Positions 20,770 through 33,714 are shown, numbered from the stretch's first letter. The stretch: 64,000 nt of DNA from Anoplopoma fimbria (GCF_027596085.1 NC_072470.1:3985688-4049687); one strand, 5' to 3'. A program made the numbers and translations. The notes: a model not told the origin generated them from the sequence alone.

Positions 20770-22780
20770 ACAACCTGAAACAGCCTCTTCTAGAAATACC
20801 AGAAATATGTCCTCTATAGCTGGAAATAATAGATGTTATGGAAATCAAAATGTTGATGTCGGAGCCACAGAATTAAATCAGATCCCAGCAGGTGATTTGA
20901 CGCTTAAAAGAAAAACGCCTTCATGGAGTTAGATTAGAATGATATTATTTAACTGGAGGACACAACCTTGCTCAACAGCTCAGCACATCAGGGATGTAGC
21001 AAGCTTTTTATTGAGTTTGCATTGGCAAATTAGAGTATACGGGTCATTGAACGCATCACAGCATCACATTTTATATTTTGCTTTTCAGTGAAACTGCTCC
21101 ATGCATCTTTTTGTAAAACCAGGACCTAGATATCTTCTGAGTAGAAACTTTGACTGCTGCACAGTCAAATTGTTTATAAATCTTCTGACGTTGCTGCTCA
21201 ACAAACGGTCAAACGTCAGAGACCTTGTTCTTATTCAAATAAAATAAATGAATGCATCTATTTTCCAAAAGTAAAATAGTATGTTTTCACCTGTTATAGT
21301 CATAATCCAAGCTGAATGTTTGCACACTGTACCCTTCACAGAGAGAGGAAAATAAAAACCAGGGAAGGAGTGTAGATGAGAACAGGTGGTGAAACAGTGT
21401 GAGAATCACGAGGGAAAAAAACAACAGACACCTGCTCATGAAACCCAACCTGGTTCCTCCATCACATTCCAGCAGAGTTGAGCTGAGACGGCGGCTGGGG
21501 AGGATCCACTCAATCTCCTCCACTAAATCACACGGCTGACGGGAGGAATACCTTCATGAGGCAGATATGTCTGTACCATTGAGGACAGACTCTTTAAATA
21601 AAGACCTTCATTTTAAAGTGGCATTTAGGCAGACGTTGCCACCGAAACAATCACTCATTCTAAAAAAACTAGAAGCTCCATGCTGAAAACTGATCACAGT
21701 AAAATGTTTCAGCATGTTTACTGAGTCATCTAATTAATCCTCGGATAAAAAACCGGATTTGGTAGATTTTGTTGGCTTGTGGTTTTTACTGTGCAAATAA
21801 ACAAACAAAGAATGTCTCACCTCTGTGAGGTTTAGATCTTTAGGTATCTATTGCCCTTCATGAGCCGTCAGGACAAAGTTAATGAACTGTAATAAAGGAA
21901 GGTCTGGTGTTAAAATGGACAAGTGGATGATGTTCATGTTCCCAAAAAGCTGCTATGTGGATTCAGAATCGGTGGCATCAAGCAGGACGTTTGAGTAAAT
22001 AATCTTCTCCTTCTGCTGTCGTCTTCTGGCTGCAGGGAGACGAACCTCGGTCACGTCAGCTCCGTGACATCGAAGCGACCGCCACGCAGCAGCAAACCGC
22101 CGATGACGGACGCCTTTTTGTCTTCTGCAGTCAGGCCGCAGCGCCTGGCCCGCGGACGACTGTAATCGCACCGACAGGTGACACATATGTGGAAACCAGA
22201 AGATGATGGGGAGACTCCTTAAATCACGTGACCTGCACCTCACACGCCTCCTCCGAGAACCGTGAGTGTCTGAAGAGCTCCACTGTGACATTAGATGACA
22301 TTTAGGAAACAAAATGGTGTCCCTAAGAGGATCTGCTACTGTAGTTTACACTAGAATGATGCACATTGAAGACATGTTGAATGAGAAAATGAAAAGAAGC
22401 AAAATTAGAATTAAACGGGTATAAAATCAATGAATAAATGCTGCAGGTTAAGAAATGAATAATTATTTAATTTATCTATAAAAGGCAGCAGCAAACAGAG
22501 CAACAAACCACATGTGTGTGTGTTATTAGACTATCCAATCTCCAGAATGTATTATTGAGTCTGTTCAGGTGGATTCAATACATATAAATCATGTAAAAAC
22601 AGACACACTCATATTTAAACTTGATGTATTTTCTCCTGTTTTGGACATTAATCTACTGGCATCACTTTCTCCCTTAAAGCGTCACATTTTCACGTGTACG
22701 TTCAGCGTGCACAGTGACCTTATTATGACCACTTCCCCTCAAGTTATTCTTTGAACCTCGACAACAAAGTGCACCGTTTG
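20770..22780. other. Long stretch without an assigned feature
   Basis: Mostly AT-rich. 21990-22270 is GC-richer; on its minus strand a short frame ending at 22051 reads plausibly (GLTAEDKKASVIGG), but without splice support I did not call it. No repeat family recognised. Confidence 0.3.
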
Positions 22781-23060
22781 AAGCAGATATTTGTATTTTC
22801 GCGTGACAAGCGTCAGAGAAACTTTCAGATCTCTTCGTCATCTGAGGCCCAATTAGCAAACAAATTTACCAGAGAAAGAATATATGCTCGTGTAGGTAGA
22901 TCATTAGCTGGAAATAAGAGAAAATCCCCCTCGCACCCCGACTGTTTCAAAGAGCTTGTTTTGTGCTGTCAAATCCCCTCGTTGTTTATTAGTCGGGGCG
23001 AAGCTGAAGCTCAAATCTTTGCCCCGGCGTTCGTCTCAGACACATCTAAGCTCCTCTAAA
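22780..23060. promoter_or_regulatory. Candidate conserved non-coding element
   Basis: Balanced unique sequence, including GGCCCAATTAGCAAAC near 22846, TAGATCATTAGCTGG near 22897 and CCTCGTTGTTTATTAGTCGG near 22976. No coding frame recognised. Confidence 0.4.
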
Positions 23061-23640
23061 CAGAGCGGAGGAGCCACAGGCCGGAGAACGGGATGCAGCT
23101 CGGTCCGAGCCCAGGGGAGGCGGCGGCCCGCTCCCATTTGTCAGAGCTTTTTACATCGTCACTTTTCATCGGCGTGGCGGCGGGGGGGCTCTAATGTACT
23201 CGCGCCGTCTTCCTCCCCGCATGAGTGTTTTCTGTTTGGCTGCTGTCACTGAGAAAAGACACATAAGCACTCGGCTTGTTTCTTCTTTCACACACACTTT
23301 CCCTCTCAAACACACGATGTGCTCTCCAGGGCTGAGGATTCTCGCCTCTCTGTCTTTATCTGCTGGTAAATGTTGACAGACCACTGAACCCTGATGTCGG
23401 ACTGTGACAGGCTTAGCTGTTTGTTTCTCAGCCCGGCCCTTTACAAAGGGGCCTCTGGTGTGGTGGTTAGCCATCATGGCTGCTCCGCGGGTCGGCCCGG
23501 CTCGCAGACCATTAGGGAAATGGCTGAAGGGGTTCTCGTGTTTCAGACCCGGCTGCACTGTTCACATTAATGAGGGGATTGTCAGCATATCAGAGCTGAT
23601 GGGTGTGACGAGCGAGGCCCCAGTACGCTCCTGAGAACAG
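23061..23640. promoter_or_regulatory. GC-balanced block, candidate regulatory
   Basis: Contains a G7 run near 23183 and CACATTAATGAGGGGATTG near 23561. A 76-codon plus frame ending at 23634 has no start or splice context. The segment 23430-23640 looks most like a conserved element. Confidence 0.35.
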
Positions 23641-23984
23641 GACAAAGCTGGAGGGACTGTTGTCTTTGGCCTAGTTTGTTGTAAACTTCAGTTTTCAGTT
23701 TTGGATGCAGATGAACGACTTGTATCACAGCTTACTACCTGACTGATTTAAGACCACGAGAAAGTCAACAAACTACATCTAAGGATCAAAAAGAATGTTC
23801 ATTTATTGCCTTCTCAAGTGTTTATTATTTAGGGAAAGAAGAACCAGGTCCTGACAGAGCATACATTATTTATGAACATAAATAAATACTATTACAAAAG
23901 GTATATTTTGCCACTTGGCGGCTCATGTTACCGCAGTGTTGTGATGACATTCATCCAAGCTTGCAAAGTGAAGTGATTGACATA

Positions 23985-24190
23985 AAAAACACTACTTTTT
24001 CAGGGGTTTTCTTGTACATTTGTGACTTTATAATTTCAGAAAATATTCAACTTTTTTCTCTTAAATGTATTTGTTTTATCTCAGAGAATATATATATATA
24101 TAGTAAATTTACGAGTTTCTTCTAGTTGATTAACCTCTTCACTCTCAGAGAATATCTAAGTTTTTGTCTTGTAAATTCTGAATTCTTTGG
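23985..24190. repeat. Decayed TTTACGACTTTTTTCTC-type minisatellite, copy 1
   Basis: Irregular units built on TTTGTGACTTTATAATTTC, TTTTTTCTCTTAAATGTATT, AGAATATATATATATATAG, AATTTACGAGTTTCTTCT and CAGAGAATATCTAAGTTTTT. The last two words recur almost unchanged at 61030-61130, so both arrays belong to one family. I recall tandem 'extension' repeats of this kind from other teleosts. Confidence 0.6.
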
Positions 24191-24199
24191 CAGAAACTT

Positions 24200-25950
24200 A
24201 TCCTCTTACAGAAGCTCTGAAGTGCAAGGTGATTTTTTTAATTTGTGGCACCCCCTGGCTCCATATATACATACATATCTATATTTCTAACCAACAATAG
24301 CCCTGACACACCGTCGTATGTTGAAGACAGAGGATCTCTCTTTTTGTTCTAAACCCACCAGCTGCAGTTCAGCAGCTGAAAATGTCACGCCGCTCACCTC
24401 TCCTTGTTTGATATTCTTCCCCTGCATCTTTTTTTCCCCCTCTTGACTTCCTGTGGGAACTGCGTTTGTCGAGCGGTCACGTCTGAACAAACCCGCCGAT
24501 GCGACAGTCCATAAAGACACAAAGACACAAAGGTGAGGACAGACAATGAGGTTGCGGCGCTCACGGGGTCTCGACCCGCCGGAGCTTTTGACGGTGACAG
24601 CGTCTTCCGCCGAGGATGTCGCCCTGACACATGAGGAGAAACAATGGAGGCCGGGAGGATGTTACTAAGCAGATTAAATGGGAGTCATCGGGGTGTCTTT
24701 GAATGGAGATGAAAATGTGTCACACACCTCTGTGTCGTGGCTCGGTGGCATTAACTCGGCCTACAGGGACGCAGCAGACGAGATGGATTTCAGCTGCTGA
24801 TCTTAAACCGGAGGACGATTTAAATGTGTCCTCCGTGTCCGTCCCTGGCGACGTGCCCTTGAGCAAGACCCTGCCTGCTTGAGCTTTTTTGTAAAAAAAA
24901 AAATAAAAAACGAGTTAAACTACCACTTCAACTGAATTAAAATAACCAGAAATAGGAAGCATTTACAGCCAAAAAGGTGACACGAAACTCTGCCATTTCA
25001 GAATGTCACAATACTTCTAGTTAAACAGTAGGTAGAAAACAGCAAGAATATATGAGCCGACACTTTTATGGATTTATTACAAACAGTGAAGGCGAGCATG
25101 TGACTTATCTGCTCCTCATCGGCTCCTACTTTGAGTAGCATGTTCCTGTAATAGAGGACAGCGTGTCTTTTTCTAGGAGCTTTTTGGTGTAAATTCTCTT
25201 ATAATAGTCGTTTTACCATTTCATAAAATAATCTTTATAATGATTTAACTGTGCTGAATGCATGTTTACCCCACGATATTCGTTATCCTTGCATCTCTCG
25301 TATCCAAACCATGATCTTTGCAAAGCAGTTTAGTTGCCAATATCTAAATAGTAATTTAACACATTTGGTGCCACCACTGCGTATTGCGTTGCTAAGAGGT
25401 CAGAGAGTAGAAGACTATTTGGTTGGAATTAAACTAGGGTCCTAGAGATCTTTTGCATGAACAAAATATTGCTTATTTTACCAACTTCTCATGCACACTT
25501 GTGCTTCTTTCCTCTCTCTTCATCTCCTACCTGTCCTCTCAGTCGTGCAGTTTGCAGAAGGAAGGCCAGCTCAGTGTCTTTCTGCACTTTACTGTAGTTT
25601 GCATGATCAGATGTTCAGAAATATTCCCAGGCCTTGATGCACAAATACAAGCTGCAGAAACAGCTGATTTTAGATTGGCCTTTTCTTTTAGCAAATATGA
25701 GGATGCAAAGTTAAGCTCTCACTGGTTTGGAGATGGTTGTGCATGTAACAGGAAGTGACAATATGCATCAGTATCAATAAGTGTTGTCATGCATCTGTTA
25801 TGAAGGCCAGGTGATAGAGACAGTGGGATGTAATGACCTCTCATGCACCCTCAGAGGAAAAGCATCCAGGTTCTTTAGACGGCGTTCACACCGCCGATTA
25901 AACTAAAGCTGAGCTCATCGTTTTCTCCTGTTTCCTCTCCTTGTCCACTT
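24200..25950. other. Long stretch without an assigned feature
   Basis: Mixed sequence. GTGCCCTTGAGCAAGACCCT near 24853 resembles the GTGTCCTTGGGCAAGAC word found in several fish repeats, but only this fragment is visible. A-rich run at 24892-24910. No exon recognised. Confidence 0.3.
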
Positions 25951-25951
25951 G

Positions 25952-25988
25952 TTTTTTTTTTTTCTCTCTCTCTCTCTCTCTCTCTCTT
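25952..25988. repeat. Poly-T followed by (TC)13
   Basis: 12 T then 25 bp of alternating TC. Confidence 0.93.
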
Positions 25989-25994
25989 TTCCCC

Positions 25995-26390
25995 TTCATC
26001 TCAGGGAATTCACTTCACTTTAATTGTTTGACAGTCTTTTCCTGCCTTTATGCCACGGCCGCAGAAGGTGCCGAGGATTTTTTCCTGCTTTTTTGAGGCA
26101 TTAATAACATTCCGCTCGACTGATTCCCCAGGGCACAACCTCATTATGGCTTATAGGCAGAAAAAATAAACTGTCTGTACCGCCTGGCAGCTTTTTTCCC
26201 TCCTTTTTCTCAGAGAAATGAGGAGTTGGTGTAAAGTGCCTGCTTATAAAACAGTCTTCTTGTTGCTAACTAAAACACATGTCCAGGGTGTTATCTGTTT
26301 CCGTGACAGGAAGTGACTGCCGGCTGCCGAGAGGCGGCTGCTGTTGACGGCAGTCTGCACTGGGTGGCAGCACTGTGGGTGAGATTACTG
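25995..26390. promoter_or_regulatory. Candidate conserved non-coding element
   Basis: Unique block with CACTTTAATTGTTTGACAG near 26014, GGCATTAATAACATTCCGC near 26097 and CTCATTATGGCTTATAGGC near 26140. No coding frame. Confidence 0.45.
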
Positions 26391-26399
26391 AGGACTGGT

Positions 26400-27800
26400 T
26401 TCAGACGGGAGATTTCTGAGGCAGCATGTAGAATAAGCACAATTTAAAGAAGATATCTGTATTTTAGCTTTTATTTTGAAGGTCTGCGCTTAAAAAAAAT
26501 ATATACCAGTCAAGTTAAAAAACACACTTTGTTTTTGTGTATTTCTAATTAAGGATACAATATGAGTGTTTTCTTTGAAGTGAGGCGAAACAAGTTGAAT
26601 CCAAACTTCTTTAAGCTGTAAAGAGAATCTTCATCAAATCATCTGAGGGTTTACAAATCAGTATTTTCATCTCGTAGCGTTTATTCAAACTGGAAGCCGG
26701 CCAGTCCTCTGCTGCTGGACACCCAGCGGCCTGGGGTCAAATGCCTTGCCCGAGGGCAGCAGGGCAGCAGTAGGTTGAGTTAGAGAGTACGTCCTCATTG
26801 ACACGGAGCAGGAAATGTTTGGAGTTATCACTAGAAAGGCCAGACGAGCAGACGGCCGACGGAGGCTTTGATATTTACAACTGAAGTATTTCTACTTTTG
26901 GGACATCACCTCTGTGACTTTCCAAACTTTATCACTTTCAAATTAGAACCACTTCATTAAAAAAGAAGATTTTATAAGAGAGTAATGAATTCAGATGTCA
27001 GACAATAGACGTCAGATAAACCCTCAGGCTGCAACAACCAAAAGAGGATGCAAAAAACAAACACCTGAGACAATTAGACGTCTGTTTATGACGTTAAAGA
27101 TGCAGCTTTATAAAAAATATATGAAGGTTGGGGACATTTAAAAATTTTCATAATTTATGAATGAACTTTCAGCCGTATTTCAGCAAAATGTGACCTAACC
27201 GGTCATAAAAACAGCATAAAAAGTAGAATTTAGACACAAACAAGCCCTTTTAAAAATGAAGCTTTATATTTTTTGAAGTCTCATGTTTCCAGCAGACAGC
27301 ACTGACATGAAATGACTGATCCTATGCAAAAGAATAAACGTCTGAACTCTACAAACCCTCTCTCCTCCTCCTCAGCAGCCACAATGTGTTGCTGCCTGAA
27401 TGCACCCTGTGATGGAATATTCAATATAAGAAAGCAGATTTATCATAAATATAAAAGCTATATGAGTCATGTGCAGTTTGTTTTTGTGCTGTAGTGTCAC
27501 TGTTTTAGTCGTCAGTGTCTCTGCTGCTTCTTCACTAAATGTGGATTCTGTCTTTTAAAGCTTTTTCTTGCACTCACTTTGAATTCATTCGGTTATCTTA
27601 AGGGTTGGGTTTGTTGGTGAGGAAGTCAATACGACTTCAATCAGCATCCAGGCATCAAATCCAGCTAATGTGCCTCCCAAACCGGTTTTAGCGTGGCTGT
27701 TATTGAGTGAAAGGTTGTAATTAAAGGCAGGTTCACGTCGATGAATATGGGTTATTTAGCTCAAAAGATCATTTCTGGTGATGCTTTACATAATCCTTAA
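26400..27800. other. Unassigned sequence
   Basis: AT-rich. ATGCCTTGCCCGAGGGCAGC near 26740 recalls the conserved word of several fish repeats but is isolated. No exon recognised. Confidence 0.3.
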
Positions 27801-27809
27801 AACACACAA

Positions 27810-28480
27810 GGAAGCCCCGCTCCAGAGGAATAAATATAAATTAATGGGAAAGCTAATGGACATGTTGATGGCATTTCAGTAAACCTAATAAGAATTGATT
27901 CTCGGTTGTGAGAACATTTTCATTCCCCCTCCATCGTGCTTTACATGTGTAATGAACCTGCCTGAGCATTGATCAAAAACAAAAATTGGAGGAGTAAATC
28001 TGCTTAAAAAGCCCGTCTGCCTGGTCTTTGTCTTGGCAGCAGGCTGGCCAGCACTTACAGAGGTGCTATATGTCTCTTAAATTACTAAATTGCCTTCTGG
28101 CCCCCGTGCTTTTTTTTATTCCCCCCCTCCCCTCCGTTGGTTTGCGGGCATTAGTCGAAAGTTTTTCCCACAAATATTTAATCCTTGCCGTGACTGACAA
28201 TGTTGTCAGACCTCCGGACGGGTTTTACGCCGTTATTACAAGCGCTCCTCCGTCCGTGGCACTTTGGATTATTCAAGATTATGTTGTAATCCCTTTAATC
28301 CTCATTGCATTAAGATTTCAGTCAAAATACGGCAACAGTAAAGTAGCACTCAGAAGCAATGAGGTCTTAAGCGGGCGTCATGATTGGGCAGCCGCCTTCA
28401 TTTCCTCCCTTTTTCCTCTTTATTTATTCTCCGGTCTCTCCACATTGTCAATAAGCTGAGCAACAGATATGTATTTGCTT
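27810..28480. promoter_or_regulatory. Candidate conserved non-coding element with clustered TAATCC sites
   Basis: One of the clearest element-like blocks. It contains AAATTAATGGGAAAGCTAATG near 27838, GAGCATTGATCAAAAAC near 27964, and four TAATCC-type sites: 28179-28184, 28266-28271 (reverse), 28288-28293 and 28297-28302. TAATCC is the known core of K50 homeoproteins such as OTX and PITX. A 143-codon plus frame starts at TTG, not ATG, and has no exon features, so I regard it as chance. Confidence 0.5.
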
Positions 28481-28489
28481 TTTGAGAAG

Positions 28490-30215
28490 CCGTGATGATT
28501 TATTCCAGGCGGTGAAACCCATCTCCAATCACTGCAGAGGAAAACACATATTTACCAGCTCGCAGTGTCGCGGCGAGGCAAAGACAAACTGAGGGCGGGG
28601 TGCGTTACAGGAGCAGTCTGTATCTGGGAACTTTGCTGATGAAATATTTGTCTCCGGCGGTGCGTCCTGTGGTTACTGCTCAACTAGTTTTCTCCAAACT
28701 GATGTTCTCCTGCGGCTCCATACAGCCCTTATCTCTCCTCGCTTGACTTGCCGCCATGCCGGAGAGCTTCCAGCAGTCTGCGTCCCGAAGCTGCATGAAT
28801 AAAACAACCTCCAACTTTGAAACTATGGCTTCTTCTGCAGAGTGTTTTTGTGTCTATTAAAACCAAATCTCCACCGTGCAGCTTGACAGGATGCAAATCC
28901 ATTGAAATAGAGACAGTTGTTGAATGAGAGGAAGACACTTCATCTACAAATCACGGAAAAGCATGTGGTTCCTGAAGTAGATAGCCCCCCTCTTTATCAC
29001 CACTTCATAGTTTTGCAAACTTTGAGTTCAGCACTATTTAGACCATTGTGTCTCATCACCTTCTTTTAAATCTTCCACCTCTTTGTGGGGTTTTTGTGCA
29101 GCTTTGTTGCTCTTTGCGTTTTCTGTTTTCTGTTGTGTTTAACAGATTCGCTCTGACTCGGCATGAACTTCTTCTAGTCTGATAAAAACACGTTTACCTG
29201 CACTTGTGTTGTATATCATTCCCTTCTAATCTCTCTGCTGCCGCTATATGAGTTCTAAAAGAATAGAAATTCCCCAAAAAGCGATTAAATTCAAGATCAC
29301 AACGATTCCACAGATACCAAATATAGTCTGTTGTAGATTTGCATAAAGAAATTGGGAAGGAAAAGTTTGGGAAAAATGCAAAATCTAGTAGATTCTAAAT
29401 CTAACTTTGAAGCTATTTGACTGTAAGGAGAACTATAAAAGAAAAAAAAATATTAAAGTAATACATTGAGCAAGAATAACTAGTATTGAAGGACATTTGA
29501 TCTGGTGAATTTGTACTAATTAATGCACCCGCATTAAAATGACTTTGCTGACACAGAAAGCTCTACTAGTGAAAAGTTATAGAATTTAAAAAGTCAAACA
29601 TTTCAAGTAAAAGCTACTCAATTATGGTTAAAAAAAAGAATTTCCAGAAGACTTTTAAAGGAGCAGATCTTTTAGCTTTATGGAAGGACAATCAAACAAG
29701 AATTTAATTTAAAATTTGAAAATGATAAGCTTCCTCACTCCTCAGATTTGGGATGCATGTATATAAGATATAAAAGATTTGAGCAGTAAGTTTCTTATCC
29801 GCCCTGACATGTTTTTACCGGTCCAGAAGAGCTTCAAGGCCCAAAGAAAAAGAGTCCGATCAGGTTTTAACAGCATCTCCCTTAATGTGATCGCTGACGC
29901 TCCACTGATCCTCACCAACCACTAAAGAAGAAACTGCCTCTGCCTCCTGGAGACGTTCTGTGTTTTCTCCTTCCCTTTTGCTTGATCTGAGTGATACCAG
30001 ACGATGTTGTTGCTTTTTTGTTTCTGGGGGCAGAAACGCTCGGAGGTGGAAGGAGAAAGCGGGTACTTGTCGGTGCCGCGGCTCTCGACTTCAAACCCTA
30101 TAAGATCTCTAACGCGCCTCAGAGTCAAACTTCAAACCAGCAGCGAGTCGCAGAGAGGAGACGGGCCGGGTGATCCTGAGTGGAGCGGATCTGGTTCTTG
30201 GTGCTACAGGCCAGC
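28490..30215. other. Long stretch without an assigned feature
   Basis: 28490-28960 is balanced and may continue the block before it. 28980-29810 is AT-rich. 29880-30200 is balanced with open frames on both strands that run into the GT array. Nothing named. Confidence 0.3.
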
Positions 30216-30216
30216 C

Positions 30217-30352
<136 letters not shown>

Positions 30353-30912
30353 GGCTGCTCTAGCGGGGGGGGGTTTGGCTGCATGCAGTGTGATAGCTAG
30401 GAACAGAAACCTTGTCTCCTAAAAAATACTTTTTTATGCTTCTAATTGCTGCAAGGACTACTTCTTCCTCCTGATGCAGGAAGTGTGACGTTCTTTTTGG
30501 TTGGACGTAAAACGTTGACATTGGAGAACAGGAAAGTGTTTCAGTCATAAGCATAGAAAGATTAATCGTGCTTTCGTTGCCATGCGTGAAAACATATATA
30601 ACAAAGAATACAAGTTACAATGATTCATAGAAAAGTTGGTGGCTATATTTATTGATTAAAAACTATTTTTACATTTACTGTTGAAGATTTGTTGTATATA
30701 AATGTAATCTAAGGAGCTTTTATCTGCTTAAGGGACACTAACAGGTGAATTAATTAAAATATATCACTATTAAACTGTGAGTGTCTCATTGTCTCATTTT
30801 CAAAAAATGACTCACTGGAGTGTTTTCTGTTCTGATTGGAGATAATTGAGTTCATTTGTGCAGTTTCAAAGATGTTTACCAGTCAGAGAGGGTCTTATTA
30901 AAGAGATGCATT

Positions 30913-30936
30913 CACATTGCATGATGGGAAGTGTAG
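30913..30936 (-). promoter_or_regulatory. ZNF143-like TTCCCATNATGC word
   Basis: The minus strand reads CCTACACTTCCCATCATGCA, close to the known ZNF143/SBS pattern (ACTACAATTCCCANNATGC). Such words are also common in fish dispersed repeats. Confidence 0.35.
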
Positions 30937-31216
30937 GATCCAGTGTTTTTGAAGCTTGACCCTGATAAAGGCTGCTTTGTCTTTCACTCATCGGTAGTGC
31001 GCTGTACCCCTTTGTTACCCCTAATAACAGAATTATTAGTTTTTGCAGTTCTGGGACATGAGGTGTCACTCAACAGTGTTTCAAACTTAGAATCATCTGC
31101 AGTGTAACACCATCTCATCATCGTGGTATATAAAATGTACACTTTGGCTGCAGTTATGCAAATGACCGTAACACTGCAGGGCTGAGGGATCGAAAGCCAC
31201 CCACACTGAAACCAAC

Positions 31217-31233
31217 GGCATTCTGGGAACTCT
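31217..31233 (-). promoter_or_regulatory. ZNF143-like TTCCCAGAATGC word
   Basis: The minus strand reads AGAGTTCCCAGAATGCC, matching the central half of the ZNF143 pattern. Confidence 0.3.
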
Positions 31234-31354
31234 GAGGCACTTCTGTTAGATGCTCCAAAGTTTTTGGTAAACTACCTCTTCTCTCTTGTGGCCTTTTGAC
31301 TTTGCAAAACAGAACCGTCAGACTGGACTCTGTGGATGGATGTCAGTGTAGTAA

Positions 31355-31377
31355 GTGTGTGTGTGTGTGTGTGTGTG
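31355..31377. repeat. (GT)11 microsatellite
   Basis: 23 bp of GT followed by a G-rich CGGGGGGG. Confidence 0.94.
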
Positions 31378-31379
31378 CG

Positions 31380-32690
31380 GGGGGGTGAAAGTAGGTTACA
31401 GTTTGCTTTTAGGACATGTAGCTAACCCCCTGACCCTGGCGTGGATCCCGCTCCCAGACCCCTTCAGCAGCAACAAACGCACACTTCTCCCTGACGGTCG
31501 AGGCCTCCGGGACTTGGTTACCGGTGTCAAAGTGCACCGGCAGCCTGGAGAAGCTTTCACATAGTGGCAACACTCAAACCGCCCTGCCCGTCCCTTCCTC
31601 CTCTCCTCCCGACCGCCACCCTACACATGCAGGGTTTGTTTCATTTCTCCCCGTAACGACCGTCAGCGCGGCCTCTGTTGTGTCGCAGCAGATGAGCGGC
31701 TGCTCTCCGCCCGTTGAGGCTGAAACGGTTTGAGTTTGGTTGAGTCAGAGCGAAGCCTCCGATGCCCCTGACGTTTGGCCTGGGGTCAACCCGTATCGTG
31801 TTGACAAAAACAACCTCAGAGACGCATAAGTCACTCTGGAAATGTCCCCGCGATTACGCTGAAGGGTTAAACTGACATGAAGACGATCGAGTGTGTTTGT
31901 CCCCCGCGTGTCCAACTGTATACAGTCCCGGCTTCTGTTTTGTAACACCAGCTCTGCTCAAGTCCTCTGGAATCAAACTAAAACTTTATCATCCTGCTCA
32001 AGTTTTGACACATGAGCACTGTTTGTTTTCTGTTGCAAAGAGAATTGGACAGATTTAATAACAGTTTATATATTTGTTTGCTTTGCACAGATTGTCTGTG
32101 TTGACTCTTGCAGTCAGCAGATGCATAAAGTATAAATTGGCCTTTTCATTTTTTCTTGATTTAAGGTCCCGACTCTGATTCCTAGAGGATGTTTCTTTTG
32201 AGAAAATAACGTTTTTAGGAGATGATTTTAGACAGAAAAGATTTAACGAGATGGGATGCTGCTGGTCACCAAGGTTGCGTCCATCTCCATGACGACAGAT
32301 GCAACTTTAGTTTAAGTCTGGTTTCATGCACTTTTCCTGATATATATTAATATATCATAGTATACTGTATGCAGATGAGGAATTGGTAATACTATATTTT
32401 ATCATTTTCTGCAAGTTTTTTAACTGAAAAAAGGGTAAAAACTTTTGGACTCACTGTAAATATTGAGTCCTTTAAAGTAATATTTGCTTAAATCAAGAGA
32501 ATCTGCTAGTAAAGTAATTTTCTAACATCAAGTTATAGTTTTATAGTTTTTTTTACCTGTTTTAAGAAACACAAATGCAGCTAAGGTTGAGCTTTTTTAT
32601 TTTTTAATGTAAAGTATGCATATTTAATTATGTCAATTGATATCAAACTATCTGATAAAATAAGGTCGAATCTGATAATTCTGAATAATT
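31380..32690. other. Unassigned sequence
   Basis: 31430-31960 is GC-balanced with short open frames on both strands. 31980-32690 is AT-rich. No exon or repeat family recognised. Confidence 0.3.
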
Positions 32691-32694
32691 ATCT

Positions 32695-32990
32695 TTTGCA
32701 TGTCTGCACTGAATGCTTGTTTGAAGTCTGTATCCGGAGATCTTTCTAGGGAACACTTGCATGAAACGGCCGAGATGTTCCCGCCAGCACACTCGTGTTT
32801 CTCTTCCAGTTTATACGAGTCGCAGTATACACATGCCATAACACAGAAATATTTTGTCAATAGGCATATACAAAGCACTCTTGGAGGCCACAGGAGAGCC
32901 ATGAGAGAGTGTCCAATGTTTTTAAGAGGTCGATTCTGTGTTAAAAACAATAGGCAGTAAAAAAATCCCCTCGCCGGAGGAAAATAGCCA
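32695..32990. promoter_or_regulatory. Candidate conserved non-coding element
   Basis: Unique, balanced, with words such as ACTTGCATGAAACGGCC and GTCAATAGGCATATAC. Frames open on both strands but without splice borders. Confidence 0.42.
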
Positions 32991-32999
32991 CTTTGACCG

Positions 33000-33625
33000 C
33001 GGCTCCCAGGACGAGTGTTTACACATGCTCAGCTGGATCCGTCGGACCCCACCTCGCCGCCGACCTGCGCCGCCGTACAAATAAACAGGAAGGCCACAGG
33101 CACTTGGATGAAGGCCACACTCATAATTCACCAAAAGCAGTATATTTTACAGAGGACCGGGCCGCTTTGGTGCGGCTCCAGCAAAAGGAATAAACTGTTA
33201 ATCCATAAAAAGGCACGGCGGTTATGCGATACAGCACTTAGGTGCCATCTGAAAGCTCCACATCCTTTTAGCGCCGGGCCTCTGTGAGCAGCGCCAGTTG
33301 ATTTGGATGAAGGCTAAAAGAGAACTGTTAACAATAGGGATCGTATAACATGGATGTTTGTTAGAAGCGTATTAATGTGGGGAACGCCGCAGTACGAACC
33401 AAAGCTGGACGCTTTACTGGCGGGTTCAGAAAATGCATGAATGTAAAACTGTCCAAAACAGCTGGCAGCTCAATGAACTTCTCTCCACAAAATCACTATT
33501 TCCATCAACCGCCGACTGTTACCACATGTAATTTAGCTCCATGTTGTAATCTGACACCTTCGGAAGAAGCTCTGATTGACAGAAAGTGTTTATCTCGTTA
33601 GTGTTAAACAATAGCAGGAAATTGC
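33000..33625. promoter_or_regulatory. Candidate conserved non-coding element
   Basis: Over 600 bp without repeats. Contains ACTGTTAATCCATAAAAAGG near 33195, GAAGCGTATTAATGTGGGG near 33364 and CCACATGTAATTTAGCTCC near 33520. Several short frames overlap, none exon-like. Confidence 0.45.
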
Positions 33626-33714
33626 CTCTAAAGCCGCCGTTTTCAGACGCTTCAAGTCGTCTCAGAGCTGAGTGACTTCTTCTTCTTTTTTATTTTTTTC
33701 TCCATTTAAGAAAA

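Larger units (their letters stand above)
30360..31350. other. Unassigned sequence
   Basis: AT-rich with short balanced patches. Two ZNF143-like words are listed separately. No exon recognised. Confidence 0.3.

Noticed and set aside
22051..22176. Minus-strand frame with GLTAEDKKASVIGG
   Set aside because: It looks protein-like over about 40 codons, but another minus frame is equally open and no acceptor precedes it; chance in GC-rich sequence is likely.
23404..23634. 76-codon plus-strand frame
   Set aside because: No start context or splice border; the DNA resembles the other unique non-coding blocks.
24848..24875. GTGCCCTTGAGCAAGACCCT as evidence for a dispersed fish repeat
   Set aside because: The word resembles a known repeat core, but no flanking similarity is visible, so it is noted only within the unassigned stretch.
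28028..28459. 143-codon plus-strand frame
   Set aside because: It starts at TTG, lies in a homeodomain-word-rich block and has no acceptor, donor or recognisable domain. A non-coding element is the simpler reading.
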